A stretch of DNA of 64,000 nucleotides from JALEFZ01 sp039817415 (lineage in GTDB: Bacteria; Bacteroidota; Bacteroidia; J057): contig JBCBVV010000023.1 in NCBI GenBank assembly GCA_039817415.1, positions 1 to 64,000 of the forward strand, read 5' to 3'. Every line of letters starts with the position of its first letter. The first letter of the stretch is position 1. Shown in pieces: positions 1-8,006 of this stretch. Under the pieces are notes generated by a model. That model had not been told where the DNA came from. It ran no database searches and worked only from the letters and a program-made list of their open reading frames with translations. A program made the position numbers and the translations under genes.

Positions 1-63
1 AAGCAAGATCACGCTGCCAAAGTAGCCCATTATGCTAGCGATCATATGTACGGTAACCAATAG
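1..63 (+). CDS. C-terminal end of an unidentified protein (partial, enters from left)
   Basis: Frame 1 is open from the first base to a TAG at 61-63 and encodes about 20 residues ending in HYASDHMYGNQ. The composition (His, Tyr, Ala, Asp) looks protein-like, and the next stretch to 445 is clearly non-coding, so this is probably the tail of a plus-strand gene. It is too short to assign a family, and a chance open frame cannot be excluded. Confidence 0.4.
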   Translation, partial: KQDHAAKVAHYASDHMYGNQ

Positions 64-131
64 TTAATACTAGAAATAAGGGTTTCCCTAAGGATGGATT
101 GAATCTTCATCTTCCCCATATACATCCTGCC

Positions 132-312
132 GCTATACGTCCCTTCCGTATGGCGTATAGCATAACGAAAACATAGGCCTTTCCCACCCAAACCTCCTTT
201 TTTTCCAATATACGTCAATTGCGAGTTGACGTATAGCATCTGATAGCTACGCCTAAAATCTAAATACCCATGTTTGTGTCGTGCTATACGCAAGTAACAA
301 TTGACGTAAATC
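132..312. repeat. cluster of three imperfect ~30-bp palindromic repeats
   Basis: Three related dyads lie within 181 bases. Copy 1 (132-162) has arms GCTATACG and CGTATAGC. Copy 2 (210-239) has perfect 9-bp arms ATACGTCAA (210-218) and TTGACGTAT (226-234) around a 7-base loop. Copy 3 (281-310) reads TGCTATACG...TTGACGTA and aligns with copy 2 read in reverse. Arms are shared while loops differ, and copies start roughly 70-80 bases apart. The rest of 64-445 shows no convincing gene. Confidence 0.6.
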
Positions 313-445
313 CGCGGCCTTCTATCCCCAATGAATCCTTAACCCCATACCCCATACTAAAGATATCTAATCTGAATTTCTCAACAAGGAATCATTATCC
401 CCCACAGGCTGCTTGATCCAGTCGAAGTTATCCTCAAAACCCATG

Positions 446-1321
446 CTACAACCGCCTAAGAATCTCTGTTGCAGCTGTATGTTTGACATGATCAGAATCC
501 AAACTAATCCTCTTCAGAATTTCCTTTGCCTTGATGGAGGATTTCCCTTCTGTTTTGAGATACATAAGCCCTTCGAAGAATTGGGCTAATTCTGTTTTTG
601 ACTGCTCCTGCTGTTTGCTTGTAGACAGCTTGTTGAATATAGGAATAGCCTCTTCCTCCTTACCACCTTGAGCAAGTAAAAGGGCTTGTTGAAAAGCTAC
701 ATCTTCCATGAAAAGTTCATAGCCTTTTTTGTCTGCAGACAATGCTAGGGCAAGGCCTAATTGTTGGGCAGCTTCTGTGTAGTTTCCTTCCTTTTCCAAA
801 CTTCTCGAGTCCACAATAAGATCGATCAAGGACGTATCGACTGATAGGGAGTCCACCAAGTATGCTTCCAGTGAAATGGCATGATCCGAAAGAGCTCGAT
901 CTCGACGATCCTCAAGAGATATATTGTCCACCAATACAGTCAATAGCTCCTCTGAAGAAGAAAATCGAGGATTAAAATTCTCTGCATACAATTGATCTGC
1001 AGAAGGACCGCTAAAAAATAGGAATGCCAGAACGCAAAGTATCACTATAACAGCTGCCGCAACCGCTAATCTAGGTAACCATCTAATAGGCTGAATAATA
1101 GTTTCTTCTGGTTGAGATTGAAGGTCTTTAGCGAGATTTTTGAAGTGATTCAAGTCTCGGTTAAAGGAAAGTTCCTCGATCATGCTTTTCTGCTCCTCAA
1201 CGGCTAAGCGTAAGGCAGCATGCTCCTTCATCTCAGCTTCAAACTGGATGTTATCTTCTTCTCCAAGTTCGTTGCGGAGATATTGATCGATCCGATCCTG
1301 CCATTCCAATGAAATCTCCAT
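446..1321 (-). CDS. anti-sigma-factor-like membrane protein with C-terminal TPR-like region
   Basis: A protein of 291 residues. The N-terminal ~75 residues are charged and helical and resemble the cytoplasmic sigma-binding part of Bacteroidota anti-sigma factors. A single strong membrane segment follows at about 84-104. The remaining ~185 residues would be periplasmic and look like helical tetratricopeptide repeats (paired Ala/Leu-rich helices at about 170-290). It starts 4 bases after the stop of the ECF sigma gene, so the two are almost certainly co-transcribed and translationally linked, the usual sigma/anti-sigma arrangement. The expected role is to hold the sigma factor at the membrane until an envelope signal is sensed. 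The family is inferred from topology and context rather than from a diagnostic motif. Confidence 0.7.
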   Translation of the reverse strand: MEISLEWQDRIDQYLRNELGEEDNIQFEAEMKEHAALRLAVEEQKSMIEELSFNRDLNHFKNLAKDLQSQPEETIIQPIRWLPRLAVAAAVIVILCVLAFLFFSGPSADQLYAENFNPRFSSSEELLTVLVDNISLEDRRDRALSDHAISLEAYLVDSLSVDTSLIDLIVDSRSLEKEGNYTEAAQQLGLALALSADKKGYELFMEDVAFQQALLLAQGGKEEEAIPIFNKLSTSKQQEQSKTELAQFFEGLMYLKTEGKSSIKAKEILKRISLDSDHVKHTAATEILRRL

Positions 1322-1325
1322 CTGC

Positions 1326-1874
1326 TTATCCTCTTAATCTGTTCTTGAAGGGTTCCATAAATTTTCTAAAATGCTGCATGCACCGATACTTTTTGGCTTT
1401 AAGGGCACTGATGGCCTCCTTGCTTGGGCTGGGTTCTCCTTGTTGGAGAAGGATATCTTCATAGGTCATGCCATCCATATAAAACAAGCTTAGCAGTTCC
1501 TGACATTTATCTGATAATTGTTGGAGGCAATGGCGAATGATGGATTGGGTTTCTTCCATTTCGCTGGGTTCTTCTCCCTCTTCTAGGGGAGGAAGAGGTT
1601 TAGATCGCCTTTTTAACTCTTTGATCCAGGTCAATTGGGCTACTCTGTAAAGATAGGCACCTATCGGACCGAAGGGTTGATATTTTCTAAATACCTCCGT
1701 TATCGCATAGGCAAAGACATCTTCTGCATCGTCAGAATTTCCGCCAGTGTTTATCACGTATGAGCGAATTTTAGGCATCTCCTTCCCTCGCAACCAGCTA
1801 TATGCCTCCTTTTGAAGCAGAGGATTTTTTGACCGCAAATGATTGATACATTCCTCGTCAGACCAGGTCTTCAT
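1326..1874 (-). CDS. RNA polymerase sigma-70 factor, ECF subfamily
   Basis: About 182 residues from an ATG at 1874; the frame stays open to a TTG at 1889, but the ATG is preferred. A region 2 core is visible as DDAEDVFAYAITEVF followed by a helix ending ELKRR. Region 4 is visible as LSDKCQELLSLFYMDGMTYEDI, a helix-turn-helix typical of sigma-70 region 4. The linker between them is acidic and Pro-rich. It would direct RNA polymerase to a small envelope or stress regulon. It is the first gene of a two-gene operon with the anti-sigma-like membrane protein. The regulon cannot be predicted from this window. Confidence 0.88.
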   Translation of the reverse strand: MKTWSDEECINHLRSKNPLLQKEAYSWLRGKEMPKIRSYVINTGGNSDDAEDVFAYAITEVFRKYQPFGPIGAYLYRVAQLTWIKELKRRSKPLPPLEEGEEPSEMEETQSIIRHCLQQLSDKCQELLSLFYMDGMTYEDILLQQGEPSPSKEAISALKAKKYRCMQHFRKFMEPFKNRLRG

Positions 1875-1889
1875 AATAACATCATTCAA

Positions 1890-2205
1890 AAAGGGAAAAA
1901 GTGATTCGGTTTCTCAGAAAAAGATGAATAGATCCTTTCGATCCCGAAAACTATTCCATTAGACCTCAAATTACAAAAACTGAGATTTTTTCAATGTTTT
2001 CATCACCATTCGCATAGAAGGAATATGTAACCCTAGAACAGATGTTACCAGGGAATCAACTGTTTTCGTTCTTTTCAACTATATCCGTAAGCATGGATAT
2101 GTATCCACCTTACAGACCTATTTCATTTTCGATTGCCAATCATGGAAACCAACTTCCCGGAGCTCTTGTAGAGCGGCCGGGATTTTCTTTGGCTGTGTTT
2201 ACCAT
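1890..2205. other. divergent intergenic region with a GC-rich hairpin
   Basis: This 316-base gap separates the minus-strand sigma operon from the plus-strand patatin gene and should hold both promoters; I could not place either securely. At 2156-2181 a hairpin forms from CCCGG/CCGGG and GCTCT/AGAGC arms with a small bulge, followed by a T-rich run (2182-2190). This looks like a plus-strand intrinsic terminator or attenuator ahead of the patatin gene. A 38-codon open frame (2093-2209) overlaps it, but there is no support that it is a gene. Confidence 0.4.
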
Positions 2206-2307
2206 TTGACACAAAGTCATACCCTTTTTAAGAATTTTGTTAATTTCCAATTGTCCGCTACATCATTCTTTGTTCCTATGCGTTCCATTCAGAAAGGCCC
2301 TCAAAAC

Positions 2308-4122
2308 ATGCCCCCTACCATAGACAAGGCCACCTTATTGCCTTATTTGGAACGCTACTTCGGACAACTGAACAAAACCTCCTTCAGTAGCCTCATCGAT
2401 AAAATGGAATGGATTGAACTGCTATCTGGTAGCATTTTGATGAAAGAAGGAGATCAGGCAGAAGGAATGTATATCCTTCTTGCCGGAAGGCTAAGGGTAT
2501 ATCTGGAGGATGGCAAAGGCCAAAAGAAAGTGATTGGCTCTATTTTGCGAGGGGAATCGGTCGGGGAAATGGGCCTGATTACAGAAGAACCACGTACAGC
2601 TACGGTGGCTGCAAGCCGTGATTCTATTCTGGTTAAAATTTGTAAAGAGGATTTTGATGAATTGTGTGCCAAGCATCCAGCTATCCTAAGAGAGTTCTCC
2701 AAAACGGTCATTTCATGGCTTAACCAAGCCAATCGAAAATCATATGGGGTACTTCGTCCTAATATAGCCCTTGTGCCCTTGAACCCTATTGAAGGAATGG
2801 CCAAGTTCATCGATAGACTCATCGTCAGAATAAGCCCCATTTGCCCTGCGCAGCATTTTCACGTGGAGCGTGTAGAACAGGAAGTGGGACACCCAATAGA
2901 ATCTTTCGAGCAAAACGATATCAAATTATCCATCAACCGTTGGGTAGCTGAACTCGATACCAAGGACGTTTTCACCATTTATGAAGCCAGAAATAGCATG
3001 TCTTTCTGGACCCGGAAGTCCGTTCGGCAAGCCGATACGGTTTATTTGTTGGTAGATGCCGACAATAAACAGATTGATAGGGACCTTCTCGCTTTCCTAA
3101 AAGAAAGAAGAGAAAGGCATAAGGAAGTAAACTATGTGCTCTTGCTTGTACACCCGAGCGATAAGGAACTTCCAAGCGGAACATTGAGCTGGTTGAATAA
3201 AATAGCACCAGATCGGCATCATCATATTCGACTGGATTCTTCAGCTGATATCAGGCGTTTGGTTCGCTTCATGACAGGGCAAGCCATTGGGATGGCCTTT
3301 GGTGGAGGGGGAGCAAGAGGAATGGCTCACATTGGTGTACACAAGGCTTTTAAAGAATTAGGAATAGAGATTGATATGATCGGTGGAACCAGTATCGGAG
3401 CCATCGTAGGTGCTTCTGTTGCCATGGATTGGTCGATGGAACGTATGTTGGAAACCGCTGCCAATGCGTTTTTGAAGGGAAAGATCTCCAAGGATGTTCA
3501 TATTCCCTTTTTCTCCTTTCTCAAAGGAAATAACAAGGAAAAAGTGCTACGAGAATTCTTTGATTATCAGATTGAGGACCTGTGGTATAACTTCCTGTGT
3601 GTTTCTTGTAATCTCTCTCTTATGAACCTCAAGGTCCATGAAAGAGGTTCTCTCTGGCAAGCCATTTCTGCCTCATCTGCTATTCCAGGCGTCTTCCCTC
3701 CTCAAATCCAAGATGGGCATTTTCTAATCGATGGTGCGCTGAACAACAATATTCCAGGAGATATCCTCAAGGAGAATGGAGCTGCTTATTTAGTGACCAG
3801 CGACTTGGGTGGAGATGATGATCTCTTGGCCGAAACTGACCATTTCCCTTCAAATAAAGCCTTTATTCGCCAGCGCTTTTTCAGGAAGAAGAAGCATCCT
3901 AACCTTCCTAGCATCGTTCAGATTTACATTCGCAGTAGCTTTTTGGCGAGCGCCAATCATGCACGTCAAATTAATCAAATGGCTGATATTGCCCTGCAAT
4001 TACCTTTGCAAGAAATCGGTTTTATGGATTGGGAGAAAATGGACAGCGCGATTAGGATAGGATATCAACAGACTATGCAGTACTTCGAAGAAAATGAAAA
4101 TGTCCTTTCCCATTTGCTCTAA
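2308..4122 (+). CDS. patatin-like phospholipase with N-terminal cyclic-nucleotide-binding domain
   Basis: About 604 residues from the ATG at 2308. The frame is open back to a TTG at 2206, but the cNMP domain begins right after the chosen Met. Residues ~25-140 form a cNMP-binding fold, including GESVGEMGLITEEPRTATV, the phosphate-binding cassette region. Residues ~325-540 are a patatin domain with the oxyanion motif GGGGARG (~332), the nucleophile elbow GTSIG (~360) and the catalytic Asp motif DGA (~475), so the Ser-Asp dyad is intact. The architecture matches the bacterial NTE/RssA-like group of lysophospholipases. There is no signal peptide, and it is likely a cytoplasmic or membrane-associated lipid hydrolase gated by a nucleotide. 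It is convergent with the downstream transglutaminase gene, with essentially no spacer. Confidence 0.9.
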   Translation: MPPTIDKATLLPYLERYFGQLNKTSFSSLIDKMEWIELLSGSILMKEGDQAEGMYILLAGRLRVYLEDGKGQKKVIGSILRGESVGEMGLITEEPRTATVAASRDSILVKICKEDFDELCAKHPAILREFSKTVISWLNQANRKSYGVLRPNIALVPLNPIEGMAKFIDRLIVRISPICPAQHFHVERVEQEVGHPIESFEQNDIKLSINRWVAELDTKDVFTIYEARNSMSFWTRKSVRQADTVYLLVDADNKQIDRDLLAFLKERRERHKEVNYVLLLVHPSDKELPSGTLSWLNKIAPDRHHHIRLDSSADIRRLVRFMTGQAIGMAFGGGGARGMAHIGVHKAFKELGIEIDMIGGTSIGAIVGASVAMDWSMERMLETAANAFLKGKISKDVHIPFFSFLKGNNKEKVLREFFDYQIEDLWYNFLCVSCNLSLMNLKVHERGSLWQAISASSAIPGVFPPQIQDGHFLIDGALNNNIPGDILKENGAAYLVTSDLGGDDDLLAETDHFPSNKAFIRQRFFRKKKHPNLPSIVQIYIRSSFLASANHARQINQMADIALQLPLQEIGFMDWEKMDSAIRIGYQQTMQYFEENENVLSHLL

Positions 4123-5076
4123 CTACATGCCCGCATATGGGTTAATGGAGTGAAGCCGGTAGCCGATCTGATAAGTATCTTTTTCAAAAAATAGAATGTG
4201 ATATTTCCCTTCCTTGGGAATTTTCAAATCTAAATGGATCGCGTTTCCCTCAATTTTGGGAGAAAGGGACTGAGGGCGAGGCAAATCTTCCTTGTTCATC
4301 GTCGTGTCAATGGGAAGAAAAAAAGCACGAATCATACGACTTTGGGGCTTTTCTTCAAAGGTTAAGGTAAACCTCATCTTTTCCCCTTGGTTAGCGGTGA
4401 TGATACCATCTGAGGGGAAAGCCTCAACGAAATCTCTGTTGTAAAGTCCTTTTCCCGGATGAGGGGCTCTTCGAAAAGCCTCTTTGCTCCAATCTAGTGC
4501 AAAATCTTTCTCCTGATGATCCATTTGAAAGGGGGTAGGATCGGCCCGATAGTAGTGTTCCTGAAAGGTCTTGTTAAACCTATTGGTATTGAAATTTACG
4601 AACCCAGCTCCCCAGGTTGGGTCCATCAGCACCCATGAAGAATCGATTTTGACACGATTCCAGGCATGGTTTTCTCCATGAGATAGGAAACCAATTTTTC
4701 TGTAGCTATTCCGTGCATAACCTGATACCAACTCACAATCCAGCCCCATCTTATTTGCCAAATCTCTGTACAGGCTGGCATAACCCGAGCACACAGCCTT
4801 TCTTCTCCAAAGCGTTTTTTTCGTGCTGCGAATGGCGATCCTTGGCTTTTCCAGTCCTTTAACATGGTATTTGACATGATCCGTAATCCATGAAAAAATG
4901 ATTCGTGCCTTCTCCTCATCGGTTTCAGCATGTTTATCCAGTTTGCGGGCGAGGGAATTTACTCCCTGAAATCGCCAATGAACTATTTTCTGGGCTGCTT
5001 CGTCAATGTGTTTGTAGTCCTGTCCGAAGATGGGGACAATGGAAATAAACAGGATACTGAAGAGAAGGTATTTCAT
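4123..5076 (-). CDS. secreted transglutaminase-like cysteine protein
   Basis: A protein of 317 residues. A signal peptide occupies about 1-18 (hydrophobic run ending FGQD). The transglutaminase core is complete: Cys96 in AVCSGYA, His137 in ENHAWN and Asp152 in DPTWGAG form the Cys-His-Asp triad. The C-terminal ~110 residues look like a beta-rich accessory domain. Members of this superfamily in bacteria are mostly periplasmic or surface peptidases rather than cross-linkers, and the substrate here is unknown. The gene stands alone and meets the patatin gene tail to tail. Confidence 0.85.
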   Translation of the reverse strand: MKYLLFSILFISIVPIFGQDYKHIDEAAQKIVHWRFQGVNSLARKLDKHAETDEEKARIIFSWITDHVKYHVKGLEKPRIAIRSTKKTLWRRKAVCSGYASLYRDLANKMGLDCELVSGYARNSYRKIGFLSHGENHAWNRVKIDSSWVLMDPTWGAGFVNFNTNRFNKTFQEHYYRADPTPFQMDHQEKDFALDWSKEAFRRAPHPGKGLYNRDFVEAFPSDGIITANQGEKMRFTLTFEEKPQSRMIRAFFLPIDTTMNKEDLPRPQSLSPKIEGNAIHLDLKIPKEGKYHILFFEKDTYQIGYRLHSINPYAGM

Positions 5077-5276
5077 GATTGGATTTTACCTAAAAATACT
5101 TCCGCCGATTAAAAATATCAATGAGGATGATAATTCTTCCGAGCAAAGAGCTGCCTCGAGCTTGTATTCCATATTTCAATGGCAGATTTCCCACATAGAT
5201 GGAAAAAAATCGCTCTGTGTAGCTTAAATCCCTCTAATTCCTTTATTTCCCTTTTCCTATCATTAACCCTTTCCCT

Positions 5277-6512
5277 ATGTTTCCTTTTGAAACAAGATCA
5301 TTCACCAGAATTTTGATTTATACTGTGGCTGGTATCATCGTGTTGGCCTCTTTGCTTTATTCCAATTACCTCGCACAGGAGCTTTCCCGAAAAGAACAGG
5401 CCGATGTACAGCTCTACGCGGATGCTTTAGAGTTTATAGGTAATTCTCCGCTAGTAGAAAGTTCCGGGAATAGCGATGAAGCCATGGAGACAGCAACCAT
5501 GGCCTTGGATGAGGCGCTGGGCTTCATTCGGGAAAGAATCTTGTCTGAAAACAAGAACCCCAAAATTCTGCTAGGAGCTCAAGATGATATTCAGGGGAAT
5601 ACCTTAGAGCTACCAGAGGAATGGAGTCAAGAAGAAAAGGATCGATTCCTCAGAAGGAAAATCAAGGAATTTACCCAACAGTATGAACCCATCAAGGTCG
5701 AGTATACTTTTGGCTTGTTTCAGCAAGTAGTCTATGGTGAATCAAACCTGCTGAAGCAACTCAGATGGTTTCCGGTGGCACAACTTCTCGTAGCCTTTAC
5801 CTTTATTGGAATTGTCTTTGCCGGTTTTGCTATTGCTAAGAGGAATGAACAAAACCGGGTCTGGGTTGGACTGGCAAAGGAAACCGCTCATCAATTGGGA
5901 ACACCCGTTTCTAGCTTAATGGCCTGGGTAGAACTCCTCAAAATGCGATCAGAGGAGAAACCCAAAGACCTTGAATTGGTCAATGAAATGGAAAGGGATG
6001 TTCTTAGACTGGAGACCATCGCTGAGCGATTTTCAAAGATCGGTTCTGTCCCTGAACTAGAACCTGTCTTGCTTAAAAATATCCTGGATCATTCCGCTGA
6101 GTACCTTGGAAAGCGCATCACACGCAAGGGAACCATCAAACTACATGTAGAAAATAATATTCCATTGGATTCCATCCTGCGCGTGAATCCCCAGCTTTTT
6201 GATTGGGTCATCGAGAACCTCTTGAAAAATGCCCTGGATGCTATTCATCGGGATGAAGGCTCGATCACCCTGTCTGCAGGAGAAAAGGGAAGAGACTTTT
6301 TCATAGATGTAATCGATACAGGCAAGGGAATTCCCAAAAGCAATATCAAAAAGGTATTTGAGCCTGGCTTTACCACCAAAAAAAGGGGATGGGGCCTAGG
6401 GCTGAGTTTGACCAAGCGAATCGTAGAGATGTATCACGGAGGGAAAATATTCGTGAAGCAATCGGAGATGGGGAAAGGGACGACTTTTCGGGTATTGCTT
6501 CCTAAGGAATAA
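5277..6512 (+). CDS. membrane sensor histidine kinase
   Basis: A protein of 411 residues. The N-terminal membrane segment (~11-28) and a second one (~165-190) bracket an extracytoplasmic sensor of about 135 residues with no recognised fold. The kinase core follows: an H-box with TAHQLGTP (His ~204), an N-box with ENLLKNALDAI, a G1 motif DTGKGIP, an F-box around VFEPGFTTK and a G2 motif GLGLSL. All catalytic boxes are present. No response regulator gene is adjacent, so it is an orphan kinase in this window. The Thr-Pro after the histidine is common in Bacteroidota kinases that lack a HAMP domain. The signal is unknown. Confidence 0.92.
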   Translation: MFPFETRSFTRILIYTVAGIIVLASLLYSNYLAQELSRKEQADVQLYADALEFIGNSPLVESSGNSDEAMETATMALDEALGFIRERILSENKNPKILLGAQDDIQGNTLELPEEWSQEEKDRFLRRKIKEFTQQYEPIKVEYTFGLFQQVVYGESNLLKQLRWFPVAQLLVAFTFIGIVFAGFAIAKRNEQNRVWVGLAKETAHQLGTPVSSLMAWVELLKMRSEEKPKDLELVNEMERDVLRLETIAERFSKIGSVPELEPVLLKNILDHSAEYLGKRITRKGTIKLHVENNIPLDSILRVNPQLFDWVIENLLKNALDAIHRDEGSITLSAGEKGRDFFIDVIDTGKGIPKSNIKKVFEPGFTTKKRGWGLGLSLTKRIVEMYHGGKIFVKQSEMGKGTTFRVLLPKE

Positions 6513-6518
6513 AAAAGA

Positions 6519-6539
6519 GGGTGCTCTTCCCGAGCACCC
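6519..6539 (-). terminator. intrinsic terminator (minus strand)
   Basis: A perfect 8-bp stem GGGTGCTC/GAGCACCC with a 5-base loop. Reading the minus strand it is followed by CTCTTTTTT, so it ends minus-strand transcription about 200 bases past ispE. It also lies just after the plus-strand histidine kinase but has no T-tract in that direction. Confidence 0.7.
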
Positions 6540-6740
6540 CTAAGTAACCATCATAATTTATGGCCAAAGCCATACTATGAAGAAAGAACGATTTCTTTAT
6601 CCAATTCCATAACGCTGTGTATCATGATGACACAGACGTACGGATTAATTGATGTGTTGGGTAGTTTAGGGGTAGGGAAGGACTATAGGCGTTTTCTTTT
6701 GAGTTTTCTGGCTGTTAAATGTTTAAACGTAAATTCCTTA

Positions 6741-7520
6741 CTAATGTTGGAAAATGCCAAACATACAACTGCCACTGCCAGACATCGCCGCATAAACAGC
6801 TCCTTCCGCATAAAGGTCCTCTTTCACTTTTTGTAAAGAGGGATATGCTTCAAAGACCGGTACCTCGAGATCATTTACCAGGTCTTCTTTCCATGAGCTC
6901 ATGTCTTGTTGCAAAACAGGTAGTAGCTTTCGGGAATGATCAAACATGGTGTAATCCAGGCTCTTATATGCTGCAACCGTGGAAGAATGAATTGGTTGTG
7001 TATATAGACGAATTTCTCCATTAAAATTAAGGGGAATCTCTGTGAGCTCAGTTCCAATTCCTGTGGCTAGCATAGGTTTGCCATAAATGAAGAAGGGAAC
7101 ATCGGCACCTAGAGGAGTGGCAATCTTAGCAAGAGTCTCCTCACTTAGACCCAATTCGAAGAAGGTATTGAGGCCTTTTAGGGTAAAGGCTGCATCTGAA
7201 GAACCCCCACCTAATCCAGCTCCTGCCGGTATGTGTTTGGTCAAATGTATATCCACAGGGGGCAAATCACCTACCTCTTCCTTAAGTGCTCGGTAAGCCT
7301 TCATGCATAGGTTGTCGTTTAAGTCCCCGTCAATTTCAATCCCTTGAATGGAGAGCGAACTATTTTTGCTAAGGGAGGCTTGAATCCGAAGTTCGTCGTG
7401 AAGACTGGGAATGGGGTATAGCAAGGTCTCCAGCGTATGGTAGCCGTTGGGTAGTTTTCCCGTTATGAAGAGGCCTAAATTGACTTTGGCATGTGGATGA
7501 AGGACGAGGTAGTGGTCCAT
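6741..7520 (-). CDS. ispE: 4-diphosphocytidyl-2-C-methyl-D-erythritol kinase
   Basis: About 259 residues from the ATG at 7520; the frame extends to a TTG at 7541, which is less likely. It is a GHMP kinase. The N-terminal motif PHAKVNLGLFITGKLPNGYH is the CDP-ME binding start typical of IspE, and the ATP-binding loop PAGAGLGGGSSDAA is intact. The C-terminal AAMSGSGSCMFGIF motif closes the fold. It phosphorylates CDP-methylerythritol in the MEP route to isoprenoid precursors, which suggests the organism uses the MEP pathway. It lies 26 bases downstream of the DUF4834 gene on the same strand, so the two are probably one operon. Confidence 0.95.
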   Translation of the reverse strand: MDHYLVLHPHAKVNLGLFITGKLPNGYHTLETLLYPIPSLHDELRIQASLSKNSSLSIQGIEIDGDLNDNLCMKAYRALKEEVGDLPPVDIHLTKHIPAGAGLGGGSSDAAFTLKGLNTFFELGLSEETLAKIATPLGADVPFFIYGKPMLATGIGTELTEIPLNFNGEIRLYTQPIHSSTVAAYKSLDYTMFDHSRKLLPVLQQDMSSWKEDLVNDLEVPVFEAYPSLQKVKEDLYAEGAVYAAMSGSGSCMFGIFQH

Positions 7521-7546
7521 AAGAGTTTGCTTTGGCGGCAAATGTA

Positions 7547-7834
7547 CTATTTCAACTCCTCAAACTCTATATCTTCTGCGATATCATCCTCATCTATTTT
7601 CTTTTCCTGATTTTGATGAGGAGCAGACACCTTGACATCCTTGTCTACATATACATTGGTGCGATTTTTATCGTTAGAATAAGATCGAGCATAGGCCTGA
7701 CTTTGTTCCTCAGAATCCTTGACCAGTCGCTCGACCAGTTTTTTCATTCCAAAGTTCAAAATCTGCTTGCCGAATAACCTGAAGGTTACCCTAATCCCGA
7801 CAATGATTCCTATGATCCAAAGAAGTGTAGTCAT
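7547..7834 (-). CDS. DUF4834 family small membrane protein
   Basis: A protein of 95 residues with one N-terminal membrane helix (~3-20). A charged stretch follows (MKKLVERLVKDSEEQSQAY), then a low-complexity acidic tail ending EDIEFEELK. This layout, with a short TM segment and an acidic C-terminus ending in a phenylalanine-glutamate box, fits the Bacteroidota-specific DUF4834 family, whose function is unknown. It is directly upstream of ispE and probably co-transcribed with it. The assignment is from memory of the family layout. Confidence 0.75.
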   Translation of the reverse strand: MTTLLWIIGIIVGIRVTFRLFGKQILNFGMKKLVERLVKDSEEQSQAYARSYSNDKNRTNVYVDKDVKVSAPHQNQEKKIDEDDIAEDIEFEELK

Positions 7835-7984
7835 AAAATAAACGCAATCAATAAGGTGCTGTGCTGACTAGCCATCGGTCATAACAATATCTATCGCTAG
7901 CCTTTTAAAGTCAAATACGAAAATCACCTTTGGTTACAAAGACGATTGGGATTGACAGATGTTGTAAGCCTTTTTCTAAAATTT

Positions 7985-8001
7985 GGACCTAAGCTAGGTC
8001 C
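7985..8001 (-). terminator. hairpin downstream of bshA, possible terminator
   Basis: A perfect 7-bp stem GGACCTA/TAGGTCC with a 3-base loop, starting 6 bases beyond the bshA stop. On the minus strand it is followed by AAATTTT, a weak T-tract, so termination is plausible but not certain. Confidence 0.4.
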
Positions 8002-8006
8002 TTTGG

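Noticed and set aside
42..293. Minus-strand 83-codon open frame at the left end
   Set aside because: It runs through the palindrome cluster, has a biased composition and no recognisable domain; the repeats explain its sequence better.
64..312. CRISPR-like array from the three palindromic copies
   Set aside because: Only three copies, one inverted, with shared arms but different centres and uneven spacing; no cas genes nearby.
2093..2209. Small 38-codon open frame before the patatin gene
   Set aside because: Overlaps a hairpin, has no domain or ribosome-site support, and ends inside the presumed leader.
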